Shown in pieces: positions 45,879 through 54,982 of a DNA stretch of 64,000 nucleotides; position 1 is the stretch's first letter; each line of letters opens with the position of its first letter. The notes beneath the pieces were generated by a model that was not told where the DNA came from, did no database searches, and saw nothing but the letters and a program-made list of their open reading frames with translations. This DNA is from an uncultured Bacteroidota bacterium (lineage in GTDB: Bacteria; Bacteroidota; Bacteroidia; Chitinophagales; Chitinophagaceae): positions 124,001 to 188,000 of the forward strand of contig CAIJXT010000003.1 in NCBI GenBank assembly GCA_903824665.1, written 5' to 3'. The position numbers were made by a program, and so were the translations under genes.

Positions 45879-47831
45879 TTATTGTTTGCTGACCCTGATG
45901 GTGCGGGTGTTGCTTGCGTCTGTGTATTTGGCGATATACAAACCAGCGGGTAATGCGTTCATATCAAAGATAGCGGTGTTGCCGGTTACCTGTGCTGTGG
46001 CAATCACCTTGCCGGTGATGTCGGCAAGGATCACAATGCCATTGTTGTCGGCATTGCCGCTGACACCAATGGTGAGTATGCCTTTTACCGGATTGGGGAA
46101 TGCCATTACATTGAATGAAGCATTGCCATCAGCATCTGCTATGCCAACAGTAGCCAGCGTGGTGAACGGTATAGTAACCCAGGCAGAAAGCGCTGCCGCA
46201 CCGCAACTGTCGCGCACGTGTGCATAGTAGGTAGTAGATGCTGAAAGACCAGAAATGGCGGCAGTGGATGTGGTAGACAGGGTGCCTGAAATAGTTGGGT
46301 CGGCAGGAATATTGTCAACTACATATTTTGCAGCCACTGCACCTGTAGCCATAGTCCAGTTGAGGGTGGCGCTGCTGGCGGTGATAGCACTGGCAGTAAG
46401 GCCGGTAACGGCGTTGCAGGTGCTGGACAATGTGGTGAAGGGTATTGTGTTCCAGGGAGAGAAATTGCCTACACCACAACTATCGCGCACGTGGGCATAG
46501 TAGGTAGTGCCTGCCGTGAGCCCTGTAGGGCTGGTGCTGGTAGCAGTAGTATTGGTACCTGACCCTGTGGGGGCAGTGACCGTATTGTTGATGACATATT
46601 GATAGCCCAGTGATCCTGAAGTCACAGCAGTCCAGCTGACGGTGGCGCTGGTGCCCGTAATGGCACTTGCGGTGAGCCCTGTGATAGCCGGGCATGTAGA
46701 AGCGGCAGTGGTAGAGAAAGAGCGGGTGATCCAGGCAGAGAATAGTGTAGCACTACATTTAACCCGTACATGGGCGTAATAGGTTGTAGTCGCCGTAAGC
46801 CCGCTGGCAGTGGCAGTGGTAAGCGTAGTAGCGGTACCTGAAGCAGGAGGAGTAGCTGATGTGGATACAGACCACTCATAACCGATAGCACCGGTAACGG
46901 CTGTCCAGTTGAGTATGGCCGAGCCACTGGTGATACTGCTCATAGTGAGGCTGGTAGTGGTGTCGCAGGTAGTAGGTGCTGCAAGTGTGGTGAATGCGGT
47001 GCTGGTGACCCAGGTAGAAAAAGAAGTGCCACATTGTGTGCGCACATGCGCATAGTAGGTAGTAGATGCTGTAAGAGGCGATGCTGTGACACTGGTGGCA
47101 GTGGTGGCGGTGCCTGATGCAGGCGGGGTGGCAGATGTGGTGACCGCCCACTCATAGCCAGTGGCGCCGGTAACAGCGGTCCAGCTAACATTGGCAGAAC
47201 CGGAAGTGATGGAACTGACTGTGAGGCCAGTGACAGGAGCACATGTTGTGGTGCTACCGGTAATATTAACGGTATAGTCGTGGGTTTCGCCATTGAGTGC
47301 TACCAGTGAAGTAGGACACGGACTCACCGCGGGGTAGGTCTCTGAGCCAGAAACAACAATGCGCAGGCGATGTGGCCCTGAGGCTGCACCTGATGGAATT
47401 GTGATTGGGAAGTTGGTAGAACCAATGATGTTAAAAACACCACCGCCAACACTCTCTCCCGGATCTGCAAAACTGAAGTTATTGTTGAAGTCAATAAAAA
47501 TCTGCCCGTTGGGCGCGCCACTGACTACTATTGTGGCCCTGGCAACAACGGTATAGGTTGATGCGGGGTTGAGTGTCACGACCATTGAAGTGTGATCGAG
47601 ATAAGCAATAGTAGCAGGCGGGAATCCGGAACCGGTAGCACTGGAACAGCCAGTTGAAAGGTCGCTTATGCTGCTGCTGACGCCAGTGAGCGAAAAATCC
47701 TCAAGTGCGCCACCCAATGCACAGCCCTGAAAATACTCTGGTGTGCAATACTGTGCAAAAGCGGGACTGGTAAAAAAAGCAAGTGTTAAAACGGTAACCA
47801 GCTTAAAAATACGTGAAGTACATTTTTTCAT
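45879..47831 (-). CDS. Type IX-secreted protein: GEVED domain, fibronectin type III repeats, sorting domain
   Basis: 650 residues from MKKCTSRI (12 codons inside the longest frame). Signal peptide ends near AFAQ. Residues about 40-190 match a GEVED-type domain (IFIDFNNNFSFADPGE, GPHRLRIVVSG, GETHDYTVNI). Four or five FN3 repeats of ~85-90 residues follow (VSWTAVTGATGYEW, TTYYAHVR), then the sorting domain (AFPNPVKGILTIGV, ending IRVSKQ). FN3 and GEVED domains are usual in secreted adhesins and exoenzymes; no catalytic domain is present. Confidence 0.9.
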   Translation of the reverse strand: MKKCTSRIFKLVTVLTLAFFTSPAFAQYCTPEYFQGCALGGALEDFSLTGVSSSISDLSTGCSSATGSGFPPATIAYLDHTSMVVTLNPASTYTVVARATIVVSGAPNGQIFIDFNNNFSFADPGESVGGGVFNIIGSTNFPITIPSGAASGPHRLRIVVSGSETYPAVSPCPTSLVALNGETHDYTVNITGSTTTCAPVTGLTVSSITSGSANVSWTAVTGATGYEWAVTTSATPPASGTATTATSVTASPLTASTTYYAHVRTQCGTSFSTWVTSTAFTTLAAPTTCDTTTSLTMSSITSGSAILNWTAVTGAIGYEWSVSTSATPPASGTATTLTTATASGLTATTTYYAHVRVKCSATLFSAWITRSFSTTAASTCPAITGLTASAITGTSATVSWTAVTSGSLGYQYVINNTVTAPTGSGTNTTATSTSPTGLTAGTTYYAHVRDSCGVGNFSPWNTIPFTTLSSTCNAVTGLTASAITASSATLNWTMATGAVAAKYVVDNIPADPTISGTLSTTSTAAISGLSASTTYYAHVRDSCGAAALSAWVTIPFTTLATVGIADADGNASFNVMAFPNPVKGILTIGVSGNADNNGIVILADITGKVIATAQVTGNTAIFDMNALPAGLYIAKYTDASNTRTIRVSKQ

Positions 47832-48004
47832 AAACAAAAAAATTAGTGATAAAATAATAACCAACACAAGATAGTAAAAATAACATTTACGGTATACAAT
47901 TTGTTATAAATAAATTATCGCATAGAAAGATGTCGTGCTATTTTCCAGTTTGCAGATCAAAGGAATACAACAAGAAAATGGGCTGCATTGCGCATCTACA
48001 CCAA

Positions 48005-48757
48005 TCAGGCGGTGCGGTGTGCATTCATTGCCTGTGCTGCCTGCGCCATGTCTCTGATGAGCATGGGGTCGCGTTCGATGGCATTGCCGACAACGATAAT
48101 ATTGGCGCCTGCCCTGCAATTTTCATAGACTTTGTCGGGAGTGCTGATACCACCGCCCACGATAAGTGGAATATCGATATTGGCGCTGACCTTTTCGATG
48201 ATCTGCTCCGAAACCGGGCGGCGGGCGCCGCTGCCGGCATCGATATAAATAACGTGCTTGCCTTGTAACTCACCTGCCCAAGCGGTACAGAGCACAATCT
48301 CTGGTTTGTCCCAAGGGATGGGCGTGGTATTGCTCATATAGGATACAGCAGTCTGGTTGCCACCATCTACAATGATGTAGCCAGTAGAGATGATCTCGAG
48401 TCCGCTTGCTTTGACCTGGGGTGCCGAAGCTACATGCTGCCCGATGAGGAGGTCGGGGTTGCGACCTGAAATGAGTGTGAGGTACAGCAACGCATCGGCA
48501 TAGGGCGTAACCTGTGCCGGACTGCCGGGAAACAATACTACCGGAATGTCACTTTCTGACTTGAAGCGCTGAATGCACAACTCCATCTGGTGGGCCATCA
48601 GCAGGCTGCCACCCATAAATAGGTAGTTGACGCCCGCGTTGTTGCACAAACGGGCGAGGTGCTGCATATCGGCAGGCGCAATTTTGTCGGGGTCGGCAAG
48701 TACTGCGAATCCGCTTTTATGTTGCGCCTTCAGCGCCTGTAGTTGTTTCAGTACCAT
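48005..48757 (-). CDS. Geranylgeranylglyceryl phosphate synthase family protein (GGGPS/PcrB)
   Basis: 250 residues, TIM-barrel. LADPDKIAP near residue 20 binds the substrate and metal; IDAGSGARRPV (about 170-180) and VGGGIS (about 200) with VVGNAIE (about 223-229) make the phosphate site. The family joins an isoprenyl diphosphate to sn-glycerol-1-phosphate; archaeal members begin ether-lipid synthesis, and Bacteroidota members make geranylgeranyl or heptaprenyl products of uncertain purpose. 45 bp downstream of mscL on the same strand. Confidence 0.88.
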   Translation of the reverse strand: MVLKQLQALKAQHKSGFAVLADPDKIAPADMQHLARLCNNAGVNYLFMGGSLLMAHQMELCIQRFKSESDIPVVLFPGSPAQVTPYADALLYLTLISGRNPDLLIGQHVASAPQVKASGLEIISTGYIIVDGGNQTAVSYMSNTTPIPWDKPEIVLCTAWAGELQGKHVIYIDAGSGARRPVSEQIIEKVSANIDIPLIVGGGISTPDKVYENCRAGANIIVVGNAIERDPMLIRDMAQAAQAMNAHRTA

Positions 48758-48802
48758 TTGTCCGGTTGCAAAATGTTACCCCGGGATGCCCCGAAGCAAG
48801 TA

Positions 48803-49249
48803 TCAATGCTTTTTCTTGAGCTCGTCGCGAATCTCTGTAAGCAACATATCTGTGCCTGACATAGGTGGCGGCGGTGCTGCAACCTTCTTTTCTTCTTCTT
48901 TTCTGACCACCCTGGCCATAAAACGGATAACGAGGAAAATGAAAAAAGCTATGATGAGAAAATCTACAATTGTCTGGATAAAGTGACCATATGCAAAGAC
49001 GTTTGCACCGGCTTTCTTTGCTTCGGCGAGGGAAGCATATACTTCGCCCTCCTTTGCAGACTTGAGTACAAGAAACTTGTCGGCAAACATTTCGCCCTTG
49101 CCAGTAAAAACACCTACAACAGGCATAATTACATCTTCGACCATTGCGGTTACTATCTTGCCGAATGCACCACCAATAATCACACCCACGGCGAGGTCTA
49201 TGACCGAACCCTTCATGGCAAAAGCCTTAAAATCTGATATAAAACCCAT
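48803..49249 (-). CDS. mscL: Large-conductance mechanosensitive channel MscL
   Basis: 148 residues. FISDFKAFAMKGSVIDLAVG and VIIGGAFGKIVTAMVEDVIM form the N-terminal amphipathic helix and pore helix TM1; TM2 lies at about 85-108 (TIVDFLIIAFFIFLVIRFM); a charged helix ends the protein. It opens under membrane tension to release solutes at osmotic downshock. Confidence 0.95.
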   Translation of the reverse strand: MGFISDFKAFAMKGSVIDLAVGVIIGGAFGKIVTAMVEDVIMPVVGVFTGKGEMFADKFLVLKSAKEGEVYASLAEAKKAGANVFAYGHFIQTIVDFLIIAFFIFLVIRFMARVVRKEEEKKVAAPPPPMSGTDMLLTEIRDELKKKH

Positions 49250-49292
49250 ACTCTTTGTATTTAGAAAAACGTCGTAAATATAACCAAATATC

Positions 49293-50201
49293 CTACAACT
49301 GTGTTATCATTTCGTTCCAATTGTATTCTGGCGGCTGCCAGTTCTTCTTCAGCAGTTTGTCGGTAATGTCCCGATTGTGCAGGAAGTTGACCTTCTCCTG
49401 CATGAGTACCGGCATCTGAATCAGATCGCTCCAAACAGCGAGCTCTGACCAGGTACGCGCCCTGAAGTGCGTAAAGAAAGATGCCAGCAGCGAGCGCACC
49501 TCCTTGAGATTCCAGTAATGGAGAATGCAGGGTGCGGCAGTTTTGACAACACCTGCCTGGCGGAAGAACACCGAGAATGCGAATTGCTCTACAATGTGTT
49601 TGGGAAACTTGGGGTATTCTGTATCGGTAAAGGTGAGCACATCGTCGAGCAGGTAACGGCAACTGGTATTAAAACCCAGTACACCGGCATTCCACATGGC
49701 CAGGTCCCAGAGTGGTTTGCCATTGACCTGCATTGGGGTGTTTTCGCGCAGGTAGGAATCGAGCTTGGCGAAAATGGGGTTGCTGCGGCTGCTTACAATA
49801 CCCTCCATAACGTGCATGTACAAAGTGCCGGCAGCAACAGCCTGAAAAATATCGTCGAGACAGCGATTGAACACTACATCGGTATCGGCATAGAGCACAT
49901 TGCCCTGCTTGTCGCGGGTAAAGTCTTTAAGCATTTCGATCTTGACCCTGTGGACGAAATCTATCGTGCCGCGCCAGCGGGTAATCTTGTCTTTGTCGAT
50001 ATGAGCAAAATGGAGCGGGAGCGTGACACCGTTGAATGCCTGAAACCAAGCCGCATTGTCGGTATAGATCCAGACTTCCGTATCGGGAGGGAGCGTGCCT
50101 TTGTAGATACGTGTGAGTGATAGCAATGCGTAGGCACATTCGTGGAAGATACCCTCATTGCCATAACACTGAAAAACCAGGTAGTTTTTTTGCTGATCCA
50201 T
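49293..50201 (-). CDS. Glycosyltransferase-like protein with a DxD motif
   Basis: 302 residues, not assigned to a named family with certainty. VLYADTDVVF near residues 103-112 is a typical GT-A metal/nucleotide motif, and WNAGVLGFN (about 168-176) resembles the acceptor-side segment of GT8-type enzymes. No membrane helix, so cytoplasmic. It starts 10 bp after hutH on the same strand, an odd partnership. Probably transfers a hexose in cell-surface glycan synthesis. Confidence 0.65.
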   Translation of the reverse strand: MDQQKNYLVFQCYGNEGIFHECAYALLSLTRIYKGTLPPDTEVWIYTDNAAWFQAFNGVTLPLHFAHIDKDKITRWRGTIDFVHRVKIEMLKDFTRDKQGNVLYADTDVVFNRCLDDIFQAVAAGTLYMHVMEGIVSSRSNPIFAKLDSYLRENTPMQVNGKPLWDLAMWNAGVLGFNTSCRYLLDDVLTFTDTEYPKFPKHIVEQFAFSVFFRQAGVVKTAAPCILHYWNLKEVRSLLASFFTHFRARTWSELAVWSDLIQMPVLMQEKVNFLHNRDITDKLLKKNWQPPEYNWNEMITQL

Positions 50202-50211
50202 AGGATTTTGA

Positions 50212-51702
50212 TCAAAAATTAAAGCCGTACTTCTTTTCCGGATCGCTGTTTAGTAATTGTTCGACAGCCGCCATGCGGTAGTGCAGCACCTCGTCGGCAG
50301 CCATAAACGGAGCAACTTCCCTTACGGATTGGAATACCTTTTCGAGCAGTGGTGATGACTGGTGCGGACGGCGAAACTCCAGACCCTGAGCCGCTGTGAG
50401 CAACTCGATAGCCAGCACACGTTGTACATTTTGCACTACCCGACGCAGCTTTGTAGCTGCATTGGCACCCATGCTTACATGGTCTTCCTGGCCGTTGCTG
50501 CTGACTATACTGTCTACAGATGCGGGGGTGCAGTATTGCTTGCTCTGGCTCACGATAGCGGCAGCAGTGTATTGAGCGATCATAAAACCGCTGTTCAAAC
50601 CCGCATCGGGTGCAAGGAACGGTGGCAGATCGCGTTGACCACTGACAAGCAGGTAGGTGCGGCGCTCAGAAATATTGGCCAGCTCGGCCATTGCTATTGC
50701 CAGAAAATCTGCATGAAGCGCAAGGGGCTGTCCGTGAAAATTACCACCACTCATGATGGCATCTTCGTCGTGAAAAACGATGGGGTTGTCGGTAACAGAG
50801 TTGATCTCTGTTTCTGCCACTCGCAATACGGTATCAAATACATCTTTGGTAGCGCCATGTACCTGTGGAATGCAACGGAAAGAATAGGGGTCCTGCACCT
50901 GTTGCTTATGCAGTTTCTGTATTTCGCTGCCATTGAGCATTTCCAGCATTCTGGCTGCGGTTTTGACCTGACCGTTGTGCGGGCGAACAAAGTGTATCGG
51001 TGCTTTGAATGGTTCGTCTTTTGCCATGAATGCCTCGGCAGAGAGTGCACCTATAATATCGGCCCAAACGAGCAGGCGACGGGATGCCAGCAACGACCAG
51101 GTAATGTATGAACTCATGAACTGGGTACCGTTGAGCAAAGCCAGACCCTCCTTGGCCGCAAGCGCAATAGGCTGCAAACCAGCAAGCTGCAATGCAGCAG
51201 CGGCCTGCATTCTGGTGCCCTGATAATACACATCGCCTTTGCCAAAAAGTGGCAGACACAAATGCGCAAGCGGTGCAAGGTCGCCGGAGGCGCCTAGTGA
51301 GCCGAGCTCATAAACTACAGGTGTGATGCCCAGATTATAGAAATCAGCGAGGCGCTGCACAATTTCGGTACGTACGCCACTGTACCCCCGACAGAGTCCC
51401 TGAATTTTGAGCAGGAGCATTAACCGAGTGATCTCCCGGGGCACCTCGTCGCCCATGCCACATGCATGTGAGCAGACCAGATTTTCCTGCAGTTGGGATA
51501 ATTCGCTGTCTTTGATGCGCACATTGCACAGCGACCCGAAGCCAGTGTTGATACCATAATAGGTTCCGCCTCCCTTGAGTACATTGTCGAGGTATGCTCG
51601 ATTGTGTGCGATTCGTTGCGTTGCCTGATCAGACAAATCGATTTTATTTTCCCAAAAACCTTCGGACAATTGCTGTAAGGACAAATGATCTGGTAATTCC
51701 AT
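50212..51702 (-). CDS. hutH: Histidine ammonia-lyase
   Basis: 496 residues from ATG 51702 (MELPDHLSLQQL). The MIO prosthetic group forms from Ala-Ser-Gly in GSLGASGDLAPLAH. TYYGINTGFGSL supplies the catalytic Tyr; NLVCSHACGMG has the Ser-His pair usual in histidine rather than tyrosine/phenylalanine lyases; NGQEDHVSMG is conserved. It deaminates L-histidine to urocanate. The other hut genes are not in the window; instead a glycosyltransferase-like gene follows. It has the best promoter of the window. Confidence 0.9.
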   Translation of the reverse strand: MELPDHLSLQQLSEGFWENKIDLSDQATQRIAHNRAYLDNVLKGGGTYYGINTGFGSLCNVRIKDSELSQLQENLVCSHACGMGDEVPREITRLMLLLKIQGLCRGYSGVRTEIVQRLADFYNLGITPVVYELGSLGASGDLAPLAHLCLPLFGKGDVYYQGTRMQAAAALQLAGLQPIALAAKEGLALLNGTQFMSSYITWSLLASRRLLVWADIIGALSAEAFMAKDEPFKAPIHFVRPHNGQVKTAARMLEMLNGSEIQKLHKQQVQDPYSFRCIPQVHGATKDVFDTVLRVAETEINSVTDNPIVFHDEDAIMSGGNFHGQPLALHADFLAIAMAELANISERRTYLLVSGQRDLPPFLAPDAGLNSGFMIAQYTAAAIVSQSKQYCTPASVDSIVSSNGQEDHVSMGANAATKLRRVVQNVQRVLAIELLTAAQGLEFRRPHQSSPLLEKVFQSVREVAPFMAADEVLHYRMAAVEQLLNSDPEKKYGFNF

Positions 51703-51721
51703 AAAACTGATGAATTGGCGG

Positions 51722-51753
51722 CAAAAATAAGAAATGCGGCGACAGTATAACAA
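51722..51753 (-). promoter_or_regulatory. Promoter of hutH
   Basis: On the minus strand: TTG (51753-51751), 21 bp, TATTTTTG (51729-51722). Both boxes and the spacing match the Bacteroidota consensus; the ATG is 19 bp further. Confidence 0.65.
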
Positions 51754-51895
51754 GGGATTATGTGCGGTTGGCGCCTCAATGCCGCCGGTATCGGGGCGCG
51801 ATCAAGGCTCTACTGCATTGTTAATTTTACTTATGTATGTATGTCACCCAATCAGGATCAGGAATCCCGTCAAGTATTTTTCATACCTTGCCAAC

Positions 51896-52669
51896 ATGTT
51901 TTCAAGACTATTCGGCAGAAGAAACAAAGAAGACTCTAAATATGACGATCTTCCGGCACCGGCAACAGCCAACTGGGGTGCTTTGGGAGCAGATATGCAC
52001 TCTCATTTTTTACCGGGGATAGATGATGGTGCGAAGAATATTGACGATAGTCTGCTGCTGCTGAGGACGATGGCCGATATGGGCTACAAAACGATCATTA
52101 CAACACCCCATGTGATGATAGACTACTACCCAAATACTACCCAAACGATACAAACCGCGCTGCTTGCGGCTCAAAATGTGTTGAAAGAAAACAATATTGA
52201 TATCCAGCTACGTGCTGCTGCAGAGTACTATATCGATGATTATTTCACACAACTAATTGAAAAAGAACCACTACTGACCATTCATAAAAATGAGGTGCTG
52301 GTAGAATTTTCGATGCTGTATGAGCCACCTATGCTGGGTCAGGCACTGTTCAGTATGCAAACGAACGGATACAAACCGATCATTGCGCATCCGGAACGAT
52401 ATATGTTCTTTCACCGTGATCTGAGCAAGTACAGCGAATTGAAAGACAGAGGCTGCCTGCTTCAGCTTAATATGCTGTCGATAGCCGGTTATTATGGTCA
52501 AAACATTAAAAATGTTGCAGAGCAATTGTTGGCAAAAGGACTGTATGACTACTGTGGCAGCGATGCGCACCACGAAAAGCATCTAGCCGTACTACGGGCT
52601 ATGGCGTGCTCTAAAGACTACCACAGAATCACAGGCTATCCTTTTTTAAATTCAAGATTGTGCCTGTAA
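51896..52669 (+). CDS. CpsB/YwqE-type PHP-domain tyrosine phosphatase
   Basis: 257 residues from MFSRLFGRRNKED; the frame is open 54 codons upstream into the hutH promoter, which I dismiss. ADMHSHFLPGIDDGAKN (about 32-48) is the metal-binding PHP signature; later ligands are in TTPHVMID, EYYID, AHPERY and GSDAHH. These manganese phosphatases dephosphorylate BY-kinases and so control polysaccharide chain export. The BY-kinase is three genes downstream. First gene of the surface-polysaccharide locus. Confidence 0.9.
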   Translation: MFSRLFGRRNKEDSKYDDLPAPATANWGALGADMHSHFLPGIDDGAKNIDDSLLLLRTMADMGYKTIITTPHVMIDYYPNTTQTIQTALLAAQNVLKENNIDIQLRAAAEYYIDDYFTQLIEKEPLLTIHKNEVLVEFSMLYEPPMLGQALFSMQTNGYKPIIAHPERYMFFHRDLSKYSELKDRGCLLQLNMLSIAGYYGQNIKNVAEQLLAKGLYDYCGSDAHHEKHLAVLRAMACSKDYHRITGYPFLNSRLCL

Positions 52670-52695
52670 GGTTTCTCTTATAATACAGGAAAGTA

Positions 52696-52703
52696 TATTT
52701 TTG
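52696..52703 (+). promoter_or_regulatory. -7-like box upstream of the UDP-sugar dehydrogenase gene
   Basis: TATTTTTG, 64 bp before the chosen ATG at 52768 (19 bp before the alternative at 52723). GTTTC lies 20 bp upstream, one base off a -33 TTTG. Confidence 0.45.
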
Positions 52704-52767
52704 CGGGAATTTTTACAAATGGATGGTACTGCCCAATGAAAAATGGCATTACCCTAATTATTATAGA

Positions 52768-54060
52768 ATGGAATATTCATCACACAGGATAGCGGTAATA
52801 GGACTTGGTTATGTAGGGCTGCCCCTTGCGGCAGAATTTGCAAGGTATTTTACCGTTATAGGCTTTGATATCAACCGTAAACGTGTTGGTGAATTGCGGG
52901 AAGGGCTGGACCTGACGCTGGAAGTTGAAGAAGATTTCCTGAAACAAGTGAGCATTGATCAACCCGGCAATGAGGCAGGCCTGTATTGCAGTTACGATCC
53001 GGCTGACCTGAACGGTTGCAATGTATTTATAGTGACCGTGCCGACGCCGGTAGACAAAAACAACCGCCCTGACCTGACACCGCTGTACAAAGCGAGCGAA
53101 ACCGTGGGCAAGGTGCTGAAAAAAGGTGATATCGTGGTGTATGAGTCTACGGTATACCCGGGTGTGACCGAGGAAGAATGTGTGCCTGTGCTGGAGAAGT
53201 GCTCCGGACTGGTATTCAATACAGATTTTTATTGCGGCTATTCGCCCGAACGCATCAATCCGGGCGACAAGCTGCATACCGTAGCCAAAATAAAAAAAAT
53301 AACCTCCGGATCAACTCCGGAAATAGCTGAAGTGGTTGACAGTATCTACCGGACTGTGATCACTGCAGGTACCCATAAAGCATCGAGCATAAAGGTAGCC
53401 GAAGCTGCGAAAGTGATCGAAAATTCGCAACGTGATATCAATATCGCATTTGTTAATGAACTGGCGATGATCTTCAACCGGCTGGGCATTGATACCCATC
53501 AGGTACTGGAAGCATCGGCCACAAAGTGGAATTTTCTTCCATTTAAGCCGGGGCTGGTTGGTGGTCACTGCATAGGTGTAGACCCTTATTATCTGGCCCA
53601 GAAGGCACAGGAAGTAGGATATCACCCGGAAATAATACTGGCAGGCCGCAGACTGAACGATGGCATGGGCAAGTATATAGCCGGTGAGTTTGTGAAGCTT
53701 ATGATCAAGAACAGCATCACTGTTAAAAATGCAGAGGTACTGGTACTGGGCATCACCTTCAAAGAAAACTGCCCCGACGTGCGCAATACCCGTGTAGTAG
53801 ACATTATCAGCGAGCTGGCATCATACCACATCAAACTGAGTGTGTACGATCCATGGGCAAAACCTGAGGATGTGCAGCACGAATATGGAATTAACATTAT
53901 GACAGAACTACCGGAATCTCAACAATTTGACTCGATGATTCTGGCTGTGGCTCATAATGATTTTAAGGATATCAACTGGCGGGAACGCGTAAAAGCAGGC
54001 GGTGTTATCTATGATGTCAAGGGTTGCCTTGATCGTAATATGTCTGATGCAAGACTTTAA
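52768..54060 (+). CDS. UDP-N-acetylhexosamine dehydrogenase (WbpA/TviB type)
   Basis: 430 residues from [19 protein letters not shown]; a start at 52723 would add 15 residues absent from the family pattern. GLGYVGLP is the NAD loop, [20 protein letters not shown] leads to the catalytic Cys in [12 protein letters not shown], and [16 protein letters not shown] is the C-terminal family signature. The enzyme oxidises C6 of a UDP-HexNAc twice, giving a uronic acid. It supplies an acidic amino-sugar precursor for the polysaccharide made by this locus. Confidence 0.9.
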   Translation: MEYSSHRIAVIGLGYVGLPLAAEFARYFTVIGFDINRKRVGELREGLDLTLEVEEDFLKQVSIDQPGNEAGLYCSYDPADLNGCNVFIVTVPTPVDKNNRPDLTPLYKASETVGKVLKKGDIVVYESTVYPGVTEEECVPVLEKCSGLVFNTDFYCGYSPERINPGDKLHTVAKIKKITSGSTPEIAEVVDSIYRTVITAGTHKASSIKVAEAAKVIENSQRDINIAFVNELAMIFNRLGIDTHQVLEASATKWNFLPFKPGLVGGHCIGVDPYYLAQKAQEVGYHPEIILAGRRLNDGMGKYIAGEFVKLMIKNSITVKNAEVLVLGITFKENCPDVRNTRVVDIISELASYHIKLSVYDPWAKPEDVQHEYGINIMTELPESQQFDSMILAVAHNDFKDINWRERVKAGGVIYDVKGCLDRNMSDARL

Positions 54061-54071
54061 ACCGGGAACAC

Positions 54072-54131
54072 AACGGCATAAATACTTATATTATTAGTAT
54101 TTATCGCGACTGCATGGCTATGCCGTTTTTT
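54072..54131 (+). terminator. Branched terminator-like structure after the dehydrogenase gene
   Basis: Outer stem AACGGCATA/TATGCCGTT with a following T-run, enclosing a second stem AAATACT-tatattatt-AGTATTT. It lies between the dehydrogenase and the Wza-like gene, so it may terminate or attenuate transcription. Confidence 0.6.
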
Positions 54132-54152
54132 CATTTTTAGCATATTTTAAAC

Positions 54153-54160
54153 TATTTTTG
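54153..54160 (+). promoter_or_regulatory. -7-like box abutting the Wza-like start
   Basis: TATTTTTG directly precedes the ATG at 54161. If used as a promoter, translation would begin leaderless or at the Met at 54176, so the start of this gene is open to question. Confidence 0.3.
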
Positions 54161-54982
54161 ATGAAAATTCCTGAAATGCGGCAATTATTGGGGCGTGGCA
54201 TCAATGTAGTATGCCTGGCTTTTATTTTTTTTATATATCTGTCAGTAAGTTCCTGTGTTACATCAAAAAAGTTCACCTACTTTGACAATCTAAAGTCGGA
54301 TACATTACACCCCAACAAAATAGTGATTGATGGGACTACCCAGTTTGTGGAACCCAAAATAATGGTGAACGACATCCTGTCTGTATCTATACAAACACTG
54401 GCACAGAGCGAAACGAGTGAGTTGGTAACGCCAAAAGGCAATTCCGACGCAGATCCGATGAGTGGTTTTCTGGTAGACAGGAACGGGTATATTGAGGTAT
54501 CGCTGATTGGATTTGTAAAAGTTGCTGGGCTGACAACAGCCGAAGCAAGGGAACTGATCAAGCAGAAGGTTAAAGAATTTTACAAAGATCCGGTTGTAAA
54601 CGTACAGATATCCAACTTCGACATTACCGTTTTGGGTGATGTAGCACACCCGGGGGTAGTAAAAGTACAAGGGGAAAAGGCAAATATCCTGGATGTACTG
54701 GCACTGGCCGGCGACCTGACCATTACCGGACAGCGTAAGAATATATTGCTGGCAAGAACCGAAGGGACACAAACTACGTTTGTAAGATTCGATCTTACCT
54801 CGACAGATGTGTTTAAGTCACCCTATTTTTATGTACGTCAGCACGACTATATATATGTAGAACACAACAATTTCAAGAAGCAAACCAGCGACAACTCATT
54901 TGGCAGATACATCAGCTATCTGAGTGCCGTGATAGGTGTGACTTCACTTTTGTTCTTATTTAAAATCATAAAAATCTATTAA
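54161..54982 (+). CDS. Wza-like polysaccharide export outer-membrane lipoprotein
   Basis: 273 residues. Signal with lipobox VSSC (about residue 32). A poly_export domain follows (NDILSVSIQTLAQ; RNGYIEVSLIGFVKVAGLTTAEA), then a SLBB domain (VTVLGDVAHPGVVKV-like, about 150-175). A C-terminal helix (about 250-270, GVTSLLFLFKII) would cross a membrane. It forms the outer-membrane exit for the polymer, with the BY-kinase gene starting at the very next base after its stop. An in-frame Met at 54176 is an alternative start. Confidence 0.88.
   Translation: MKIPEMRQLLGRGINVVCLAFIFFIYLSVSSCVTSKKFTYFDNLKSDTLHPNKIVIDGTTQFVEPKIMVNDILSVSIQTLAQSETSELVTPKGNSDADPMSGFLVDRNGYIEVSLIGFVKVAGLTTAEARELIKQKVKEFYKDPVVNVQISNFDITVLGDVAHPGVVKVQGEKANILDVLALAGDLTITGQRKNILLARTEGTQTTFVRFDLTSTDVFKSPYFYVRQHDYIYVEHNNFKKQTSDNSFGRYISYLSAVIGVTSLLFLFKIIKIY

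Noticed and set aside
51734..51895. Upstream extension of the CpsB-type phosphatase
   Set aside because: It overlaps the hutH promoter and has no similarity to the family; homologues begin near MFSRLFG.
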